A stretch of 11,870 bases of DNA from RBG-16-66-20 sp964616875 (GTDB lineage Bacteria > Pseudomonadota > Gammaproteobacteria > Burkholderiales > SG8-39), in the NCBI GenBank assembly GCA_964616875.1, contig CAZTSJ010000273.1, positions 1 to 11,870 of the forward strand, written 5' to 3'. Positions 6,990 through 11,870 of this stretch are shown in pieces (position 1 is the stretch's first letter; the number at the start of each line of letters is the position of its first letter). The notes under the pieces are model-generated. The model was not told the DNA's origin and made no database searches. It saw nothing but the letters and a program-made list of their open reading frames with translations. The position numbers and the translations under genes were made by a program.

Positions 6990-7397
6990 CTAGAACAGGA
7001 TCTCAAGTTGCTGACCGGTCTTGGTGCGGTAGATTGCGAAGTCAGTACGATCAGTCGTGAGAATTTGACGAAGTCCAGTGTGTTCCGCGGCCCAGATCAT
7101 GGAGGCGTCCGCCAAATCCATCGGCCTGTCGGCATATTTCAGCATGAGTTCGCGCAACCTGGGCGCCGCCTTTTCCATTCCTAGCGTCCGCCAGCGTGAC
7201 GTTGAAAGCCAGCGCAGCAGCGCTGGTCCGAGGTGATCGGGAAGAATATGGCAAGCCTCGGTGACTGCCGGCCAGGTCGTTATCAGATCGCCAAAGAATC
7301 CTTCTAGCGTCTTGCGAATGGCGTGGTGGTATTGATCGCGGCCGTTGACAAGCGCAATCAGCGCGCCAGCATCAACGAGCAGCGCCGGCCTTGCCAT
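6990..7397 (-). CDS. PIN-domain protein, putative VapC-like ribonuclease toxin
   Basis: A 135-residue single PIN domain, typical length for VapC-type toxins that cut RNA with Mg2+. Acidic residues fit the active site: D9 in LLVDAGALIAL, E47 in AVTEACHIL, D94 and D97 in MDLADASMIW, and D116/D119 in TTDRTDF. The domain looks intact. The start is ambiguous: ATG at 7397 gives MARPALLVDAG, the usual distance to the first Asp, while ATG at 7415 adds six residues. Both have weak Shine-Dalgarno sequences (AAGG or GAAAG). The gene begins inside the end of the preceding 58-residue gene, the normal antitoxin-toxin coupling, and stops 3 bases before the alcohol dehydrogenase. The order small gene then PIN gene supports a toxin-antitoxin pair, though the small protein is not a recognised VapB. 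Confidence 0.85.
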   Translation of the reverse strand: MARPALLVDAGALIALVNGRDQYHHAIRKTLEGFFGDLITTWPAVTEACHILPDHLGPALLRWLSTSRWRTLGMEKAAPRLRELMLKYADRPMDLADASMIWAAEHTGLRQILTTDRTDFAIYRTKTGQQLEILF

Positions 7398-7548
7398 GTG
7401 CCTTGGCGCGGCCATAGCGCTTTCGGTTCGCAGCGAGGTCCGCCGGACCAGAATAGGCGCCGACGATTCCAGCGCGGCGCGCGGACTCGAGTGCGTTTGT
7501 CTTGTACCTGCCGGATACTGTTCTTGGCTTACGCGCAGTGCGGGTCAT
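7372..7548 (-). CDS. Small basic protein in antitoxin position
   Basis: A 58-residue protein starting at ATG 7548, preceded by GGAGAG 4 bases away (complement of 7553-7558), which decides this start over the longer open frame reaching 7692. It is very basic: 15 Arg/Lys against one Glu and one Asp, with basic ends (TARKPRTVSGRYK and NRKRYGRAKAHGK). I do not recognise a ribbon-helix-helix, AbrB or Phd domain. Position is the main clue: it ends inside the start of the PIN toxin gene, as antitoxins do. It may bind nucleic acid or cover the toxin, but its excess positive charge is not what is expected of a typical PIN-neutralising tail. The function is unknown and the call rests on context plus the ribosome binding site. 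Confidence 0.65.
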   Translation of the reverse strand: MTRTARKPRTVSGRYKTNALESARRAGIVGAYSGPADLAANRKRYGRAKAHGKAGAAR

Positions 7549-7577
7549 GGCTCTCTCCGACAGCAGATCGTTCCATC

Positions 7578-7760
7578 TTAGCATTCCTTGTTCTTGGGGA
7601 CGGAAACCGGGAACGAATCGTCCACATGAAGCGCGATGGCTTCGCGGATTAGTGTCAACGCCTCCGCTTTCGTTTCGCCGGCCGCAATGCATCCCGGAAG
7701 ATCAGGGACGTACGCTCCAAAAGAAGAGGGTCCTTCTTCGACAACGACGCGATAGCGCAT
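7578..7760 (-). CDS. HicB-like antitoxin-fold protein, orphan, short
   Basis: A 60-residue protein with the HicB core: MRYRVVVEEG strand, FGAYVPDLPGCIAAGET, then helix KAEALTLIREAIALHVDD. The family's partially degraded RNase H-like fold neutralises HicA toxins. It lacks the C-terminal helix-turn-helix or ribbon-helix-helix domain of full HicB proteins. No HicA-like gene (small, with a GSHH core) is visible on either side. The ATG at 7760 is supported by AGGAGG 7 bases upstream; a longer frame reaching 7811 adds 17 non-family residues. It lies 29 bases before the 58-residue gene and 43 bases after the binding-protein gene. It may serve the neighbouring PIN toxin, be a relic, or be an independent single-domain protein. 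Confidence 0.8.
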   Translation of the reverse strand: MRYRVVVEEGPSSFGAYVPDLPGCIAAGETKAEALTLIREAIALHVDDSFPVSVPKNKEC

Positions 7761-7767
7761 TCCTTTT

Positions 7768-7773
7768 CCTCCT
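7768..7773 (-). promoter_or_regulatory. Shine-Dalgarno for HicB-like gene
   Basis: A consensus AGGAGG on the minus strand, 7 bases before the ATG at 7760. It fixes the start of the 60-residue protein and is stronger than the sites of most operon neighbours. Confidence 0.75.
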
Positions 7774-7801
7774 ACTGCGGGGCCGGCAAATGACCAGAAG
7801 G

Positions 7802-7808
7802 CGTCATT
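7802..7808 (-). repeat. Direct repeat copy 2 (AATGACG) at the binding-protein stop
   Basis: The minus strand reads AATGACG covering the TGA of the binding-protein gene. Together with 6981-6987 it brackets the small cassette. Losing the cassette with one copy gives GTGATTGAATGACGATC, in which the stop and the dehydrogenase start overlap as ATGA. Confidence 0.6.
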
Positions 7809-8829
7809 CAATCACTTTGTCCGCGCGCAGCAGGATCGACTGCGGCACTTTGAGACCAAGCGCCTTGGCGGTGGCGAGATTCACCGCAATTTCGTAGTGG
7901 CTCGGCAATTCCACCGGCAGGTCCGCCGGCTTCGCGCCGCGCAGGATGCGATCCACGTATTCCGCCGAGCGCAGCAACGACGGGAGCGGGTTGAACGAGA
8001 AGGAGACGAGGCCTCCTGCCTGAACCAGGTGGACGAACGAGTGCGTGTCAAACAAGCGTTGGCGCCGAGCGAAGTCGATAATACGCTTACCCTCGTTCGC
8101 CATCAGATCGCCCGCGGGGACAAAAAGGGAATCGGCACCCCACAGCACGATCGCGGCGAATATCTGCTCGAAGTCGGCGGCTTTTTGCAATACGAACCGA
8201 CGAACCTCAAACCCCAGGCGGCGCACGGCGGCGTCCACGCCTTCTCGCTCCAGTTTAGCGTCATACATGTCGCCCTTGACCGTGCGCAGCCAATTTGCAT
8301 TGGTCAGCAAGGCCAAGCGACGCGCATTGGGGGCGATTTCCCTGAGAAGCTGGACTTGCTTCGAATAATTCTCGACGACGCCGCCTGCGGTCCAGGCAGT
8401 GCCCGTCACGTTTCGTCCCGGGCGCGCGTACGAATCGATGAGGCCCAGCTCTAGGGGAAGAGGGGTGTAATAAAACACGATTGGAATCGTGGTCGTTGCC
8501 CGGGCAGCAGCGACCGCAGTGGCCGGGCCTTGCGCCCAGATCACGTCCACGTTCTTCGCGACCAGCATCGCGGCAAGTTCGCGCAAACGATCATCGTTGC
8601 CCCCGGAGAAGGCAGCCTCAATGGTGATTGTCTTGCCGTCGATCCAGCCCAGCTCGCGCAAGCGTTGCCTGAGCGGACTCTTGGCGATGGCTTCCGGTGA
8701 AGGCACGCCGGTGAAATTCAGAATCCCGAGCACCGGTACCTTTTGCGGCGCCTGCGCCCGGGTGATGCGTGGCGCGGCGAGCAGTGCTGCCGCGGCGGTC
8801 AGGAACTGTCTGCGTCGGACGTGGGCCAT
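7804..8829 (-). CDS. ABC transporter substrate-binding protein (COG2984/PF04392 type), exported, orphan
   Basis: A 341-residue exported binding protein. The N-terminus MAHVRRRQFLTAAAALLAAP with a cut near RITRAQA is a signal peptide, and RRQFL resembles a twin-arginine motif. The mature part has the Rossmann-like periplasmic-binding fold of the COG2984 (tryptophan/tyrosine-annotated) family: VPVLGILNFT, LRQRLRELGWIDGKTITIE, LAAMLVAKNVDVIWAQGPA, IPIVFYYTPLPLELGLIDSY, GRNVTG, and the ending NLATAKALGLKVPQSILLRADKVIE. The ATG at 8829 is supported by GGAGGG 5 bases upstream; the frame extends further but without signal character. Such genes are often solitary in betaproteobacteria, and no matching permease or ATPase lies beside it. 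The nearby fused permease is of another class. It starts 14 bases after the ligase stop, so it is probably cotranscribed. The ligand is unknown. Confidence 0.88.
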   Translation of the reverse strand: MAHVRRRQFLTAAAALLAAPRITRAQAPQKVPVLGILNFTGVPSPEAIAKSPLRQRLRELGWIDGKTITIEAAFSGGNDDRLRELAAMLVAKNVDVIWAQGPATAVAAARATTTIPIVFYYTPLPLELGLIDSYARPGRNVTGTAWTAGGVVENYSKQVQLLREIAPNARRLALLTNANWLRTVKGDMYDAKLEREGVDAAVRRLGFEVRRFVLQKAADFEQIFAAIVLWGADSLFVPAGDLMANEGKRIIDFARRQRLFDTHSFVHLVQAGGLVSFSFNPLPSLLRSAEYVDRILRGAKPADLPVELPSHYEIAVNLATAKALGLKVPQSILLRADKVIE

Positions 8830-8843
8830 GCGTGCCCTCCGGA

Positions 8844-10214
8844 TCAGATTATTTCGAAGTAGCGTTTCATTTCCCAGTCCGTCACCGCGTCCTGGTACTG
8901 GCGCCACTCCCACTCGCGCGTGCGCACGAAATGGTCGACGAAAGTCTCACCGAAGAGTTCCGGCGCCACCTTGGAGCGCTTGAGGTTGGCGGTGGCGTCA
9001 TCCAGGCTGCGCGGCAGGCGCGGGATTTTCGCCGCCTTGGCGGCATCGCCCGTGAGCGGCGCGTCCTTCAGCTTGAGTTTTTTCTCGATGCCCCACAGGC
9101 CCGCGCCGACGCAGGCGGCAAGGGCCAGATACGGATTGCTGTCGGAGCCCGGGCAGCGCGTTTCCAGTCGCGTGGATTTCGGCGAGCCCGGGATGACGCG
9201 CAGGCTCGCGGTGCGGTTGTCCACGGCCCAGGTGCGCTTCACCGGCGCCCACATGCCGTCCACCAAACGCTTGTAGCTGTTCACCGTCGGCGCATACATG
9301 CACTGGATGTCCTCCAGCAGCGCCAACTGTCCGGCGAGATAGCTCTCGAAGGTCTTCGACATGCGGTGCGGATTGCGCGCGTCGTAGAACACGTTGCGCT
9401 TGCCATCCGACAGGCTCTGGTGCACGTGGCCGCTGCAGCCGGGATACTGCGTGCTCCACTTCGCCATGAAGCTGGGCATGATGCCGAAGCGCTGGCCGAT
9501 ATCCTTGGCCGACTGCTTGAAGAGCACTCCCCGGTCGCCGGATTCCACGCCGGCGGCGTACAGGATCGCCGCTTCGTAGACTCCCGGACCGGTTTCGGTA
9601 TGCAGGCCCTCAATCGGTACGCGAAATTCCTCGAGTTCCTCCATCAGCGCCTGGAAATAAGGCTGGTTCTGCCCCGCACGCGTGAGCGAGTAGCCGAACA
9701 TGCCCGGCGTGATCGGCGTCGGCGCGACGTAGTGCTTGGCCGCCATGCTCTGCGGCGTCTCGCGAAAGTTGAACCACTCGTACTCCAGGCCGGTCAGCAC
9801 CTCGAAGCCGAGTTTCTCGGCGCGCTTGAGCACGCGCTTGTACACCTGGCGCGGGCAAACGGGATTGGGCGCACCCGAGGCTTCGACGAAATCGCCGAGG
9901 AAGAAGGGCACGCCGCCATCCCAGGGCACGCGGCGGAAGCTGGCGAGATCGATTTGCACCAGCGCATCCGGAAACCCGGTGTGCCAGCCGGTCCAGACGG
10001 CGTTGTCGTAGGGCGCGTCATTGGCGTCCCAGCCGAAGACGACGCTGCAGAAACCGAAGCCCGACTCGGCCGCGGCGAGGAACTTGTCCTTGTGCAGGTA
10101 CTTGCCGCGCAGCACGCCGTCGATGTCCGTCACCGCGACTTTCACTCTGGTCGACGGCTGGGCGCGCACTTCCTCGATGATGCGGCGCGTGTCGGCGGTC
10201 TTCTTTTGCGGCAT
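8844..10214 (-). CDS. Glutamine synthetase-like gamma-glutamyl amine ligase (PuuA/GlnA-like)
   Basis: A 456-residue glutamine synthetase-superfamily enzyme, which joins glutamate to an amine using ATP. The N-terminal beta-grasp has TDIDGVLRGKY (29-39). Catalytic residues map well to GlnA: E144 and E146 in GLEYEWF, E207 in HTETGPG, E214 in VYEAAI, H263 in SGHVHQS, R316 in NSYKRL, R334 in NRTASLR, and E351/R353 in RLETR. At the flap position where true glutamine synthetases carry Glu (GYEAP), this protein has W322 (GMWAP). That residue helps bind and deprotonate ammonium, so its absence favours a gamma-glutamyl amine ligase over an ammonia-using enzyme. No adenylylation-type Tyr loop was recognised. 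The ATG at 10214 is preceded by AGGAGG at 4 bases and was preferred to the GTG at 10235. It heads the inferred catabolic set: ligase, alcohol dehydrogenase, aldehyde dehydrogenase, hydrolase. The amine is unknown. Confidence 0.92.
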   Translation of the reverse strand: MPQKKTADTRRIIEEVRAQPSTRVKVAVTDIDGVLRGKYLHKDKFLAAAESGFGFCSVVFGWDANDAPYDNAVWTGWHTGFPDALVQIDLASFRRVPWDGGVPFFLGDFVEASGAPNPVCPRQVYKRVLKRAEKLGFEVLTGLEYEWFNFRETPQSMAAKHYVAPTPITPGMFGYSLTRAGQNQPYFQALMEELEEFRVPIEGLHTETGPGVYEAAILYAAGVESGDRGVLFKQSAKDIGQRFGIMPSFMAKWSTQYPGCSGHVHQSLSDGKRNVFYDARNPHRMSKTFESYLAGQLALLEDIQCMYAPTVNSYKRLVDGMWAPVKRTWAVDNRTASLRVIPGSPKSTRLETRCPGSDSNPYLALAACVGAGLWGIEKKLKLKDAPLTGDAAKAAKIPRLPRSLDDATANLKRSKVAPELFGETFVDHFVRTREWEWRQYQDAVTDWEMKRYFEII

Positions 10215-10218
10215 GGCT

Positions 10219-10224
10219 CCTCCT
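10219..10224 (-). promoter_or_regulatory. Shine-Dalgarno for the ligase gene
   Basis: AGGAGG on the minus strand, with a further GGAG overlapping it towards the gene, 4 bases before the ATG at 10214. It decides the start of the glutamine synthetase-like gene. Confidence 0.7.
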
Positions 10225-10244
10225 GATGATCGCACTGCTTTGGG

Positions 10245-10269
10245 CGAATTCTAGAGCATCGAGAATTCG
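10245..10269 (-). other. Perfect 8-base inverted repeat at the permease stop codon
   Basis: CGAATTCT (10245-10252) and AGAATTCG (10262-10269) are exact inverted copies around a 9-base loop, spanning the permease TAG at 10251-10253. The stem is AT-rich and no T-run follows, so it is not a convincing intrinsic terminator. It could slow or process mRNA between permease and ligase, or be chance. Confidence 0.45.
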
Positions 10270-11870
10270 TAACGCCGGAGCAGCCGGTAGGCGATGACGA
10301 CGGGTATCAGCGTGATCGCGATCAGCACCGAGGCGGCGGCAACCGCCACGCCGGCGCCAGTACCCTCGAGCGCCTGGAACATGACGATGGTGAGCGTGCG
10401 CCAGGGTCCCGAATAGAGCACGACGGTGGAGGAAAGCTCGGAGGCCACCGTCACCCAGGTCAGCACCATGCCTGAAACGATGCCGCCGAGCATCAGCGGC
10501 ACGATCAGGCCGAGGAAGGTGCGCAAGGGCGAAACCCCGAGGCTGATCGAGGCCTCCTCCAGCGCCGGATCGATCTGCTGCAGGATCGCGCTCGAGGAGC
10601 GGACCGTGAACGGCAGCTTGCGCACGCTGTAGGCGAGCACCATGATCAGCGCGCCGCCGGTCAGGACCACCGCGCCGGCGTTGAACGCAATGACGAAGCC
10701 GATCGCAAGCACCGTTCCGGCAACCGCGAACGGCATGGTGGCAACGATGTCCAGCAGGCTGGTCCAGCCCGAGCGGGTGCGCGCCAGCACCCAGCCGATC
10801 GGCACGCCGATCAGCACCGCGACGCAGGCGGCAAGCGTGGCAAACAGCAGGGTGTTGGCAAGCGGCCTGCCGGCGGTGGCGAACAGCTCGGCGTAGTTGC
10901 CCAGGCTGAAAGCGGCCTGCAGCACCGGTCCGCGGAATTCCATGAAGGAGAGCACCATGATGGCGAAGAACGGCACCAGCGCGAGCAGCACCGTCGCCCA
11001 GCAGTAGCCGGCGGCCGCGATGCGCCAGCCGGCGCCGACGCGGATCAGCGGCGGCGCGACTCGCGCGCCCGTGGCAAAGCGCCGCCCCGCGATGTAGCGA
11101 CGCTGGATGATCAGCACGATGGTCGTCGACACGATCAGCAGGACGCCTAGCACCGCTGCGGCCGAGGGATTCGTCGCCGTCTCGCCGATGAAGAGTTTAT
11201 AGGCCTCGACCGCGAGGATCGGTTTGTCCTCGGCCAGCACCGCTGGAACGCCGAAATTCTCGATGGTCTCGATGAACACCAGCAGCGCGCCGGCCAGCAC
11301 CGAGGGAATCACGATCGGCAGGGTCACGGTGCGAAAGGTGCGCGAGCGCGAGGAGCCCAGATTCTGCGCCGCCTCTTCGACCGAGGCATCCACCGCCTTG
11401 AGCGCGGCCACCGTCGGCAGCAGCACATACGGATAGAGCGTCAAGGTATAGACCGTGACGATGCCGAAGGTGCCGTAAATCGAAGTGAACGGCAGGCCCA
11501 GGGCATTGAGAAATTCCGTAACGATGCCCGAGCGGCCGAGCAGCAGCACCAATGCATAGGCACTTACGAAGGAGGGCAGCACCAGCGGCAAGGTCGCCAT
11601 GCCGATCAGCAGCAGCTTGCCGGGGATGTCGAGCCGCGCGATGGCGAAGGCGAGCGGCACCGCGACGAGCGTTGTCGTCAGCGTCGCCAGCAGGCCGATG
11701 CCAAGCGTGTTGGCGACGCTGGCGCGATAGAAACTGCGCGACAGGACGCGGGTGTAGTTCTCGAGCGTGAAGGACGCGCCATCCGGGGTGAGGATGCTGG
11801 CGCTGAGCACGCCCCACAGCGGATACAGCAGGAACAGCCCCAGAAAGACGAAAGCGATGGCGCCGATGGC
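10251..11870 (-). CDS. Fused two-domain ABC transporter permease (Fe3+/polyamine-type binding-protein-dependent class), 5' partial
   Basis: The frame is open to the right edge. Translation beyond the GTG at 11810 continues as a membrane segment (FVFLGLFLLYPLWGVL), so that GTG is internal and the true start lies outside the window. About 539 residues are visible with two complete permease domains in one chain. Each has an EAA loop, the contact with the ATPase: EEAAQNLGSSRSRTFRTVTLP (145-165 from the GTG) and EEASISLGVSPLRTFLGLIV (418-437). About twelve hydrophobic segments are visible. A duplicated permease of this size is typical of the FbpB/AfuB/ThiP-like group, which takes up ferric iron, thiamine, phosphonates or related solutes with a periplasmic binding protein and ATPase. 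Those partners are expected beyond the right edge. Placement 36 bases before the amine ligase suggests import of the amine handled by this operon, but the family name alone would say iron. Confidence 0.9.
   Translation of the reverse strand, partial: AIGAIAFVFLGLFLLYPLWGVLSASILTPDGASFTLENYTRVLSRSFYRASVANTLGIGLLATLTTTLVAVPLAFAIARLDIPGKLLLIGMATLPLVLPSFVSAYALVLLLGRSGIVTEFLNALGLPFTSIYGTFGIVTVYTLTLYPYVLLPTVAALKAVDASVEEAAQNLGSSRSRTFRTVTLPIVIPSVLAGALLVFIETIENFGVPAVLAEDKPILAVEAYKLFIGETATNPSAAAVLGVLLIVSTTIVLIIQRRYIAGRRFATGARVAPPLIRVGAGWRIAAAGYCWATVLLALVPFFAIMVLSFMEFRGPVLQAAFSLGNYAELFATAGRPLANTLLFATLAACVAVLIGVPIGWVLARTRSGWTSLLDIVATMPFAVAGTVLAIGFVIAFNAGAVVLTGGALIMVLAYSVRKLPFTVRSSSAILQQIDPALEEASISLGVSPLRTFLGLIVPLMLGGIVSGMVLTWVTVASELSSTVVLYSGPWRTLTIVMFQALEGTGAGVAVAAASVLIAITLIPVVIAYRLLRRYEFSML

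Noticed and set aside
7372..7811. A HicA toxin partner for the HicB-like gene
   Set aside because: No frame in or beside the cassette shows a HicA-like short double-stranded RNA-binding fold with a GSHH motif.
8769..10226. Long plus-strand open frame (485 codons) opposite the ligase
   Set aside because: It is antisense to a protein with all catalytic residues intact. Its composition is Arg/His/Ala-rich with no recognisable motif, as usual for high-GC shadow frames.
1..11870. CRISPR arrays, tRNA or rRNA genes, transposases, intrinsic terminators
   Set aside because: No regularly spaced repeats, cloverleaf or rRNA-like segments, transposase domains or GC stem plus T-run were seen; coding sequence fills nearly the whole window.

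Overview
The window is an almost gap-free stretch of high-GC, gene-dense proteobacterial DNA. Codon use, operon style and protein families fit a soil-type betaproteobacterium (Burkholderiales-like), but this is inferred because no rRNA or tRNA is present. It contains twelve protein-coding genes in two convergent blocks whose last genes overlap tail to tail at about 3040-3083. No RNA gene, CRISPR array or insertion sequence was seen, and no intergenic gap is longer than about 45 bases.

Plus-strand block (1-3083): the C-terminal half of an FAD-dependent oxidoreductase/GcvT fusion of the dimethylglycine/sarcosine dehydrogenase type (cut by the left edge), a D-2-hydroxyacid dehydrogenase, and a DUF4743-Nudix hydrolase starting with TTG. 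Each gene overlaps the previous one by a few bases, so the block looks like one transcription unit.

Minus-strand block (11870 down to 3040): a fused two-domain ABC permease of the Fe3+/polyamine-type binding-protein-dependent class (cut by the right edge), a glutamine-synthetase-like gamma-glutamyl amine ligase, an orphan periplasmic binding protein (COG2984/PF04392 type), a small toxin-antitoxin-like cassette (HicB-like 60 aa, basic 58 aa protein, PIN-domain protein), an iron-containing alcohol dehydrogenase, a PuuD-like gamma-glutamyl amide hydrolase, an aldehyde dehydrogenase and a secreted ankyrin-repeat protein. Ligase, alcohol dehydrogenase, aldehyde dehydrogenase and hydrolase together suggest a Puu-like catabolic route. 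In it an amine, probably an amino alcohol, is capped with glutamate, its hydroxyl is oxidised in two steps, and the glutamate is then released. This is a pathway inference from families and order, not a demonstrated substrate.

The most interesting local structure is the cassette between the binding protein and the alcohol dehydrogenase. It is bounded by a 7-base direct repeat (AATGACG on the minus strand). Removing the cassette with one repeat copy would make the binding-protein stop and the alcohol dehydrogenase start overlap as ATGA, the same junction as the next one in the operon. This looks like a scar of toxin-antitoxin insertion into a working operon.
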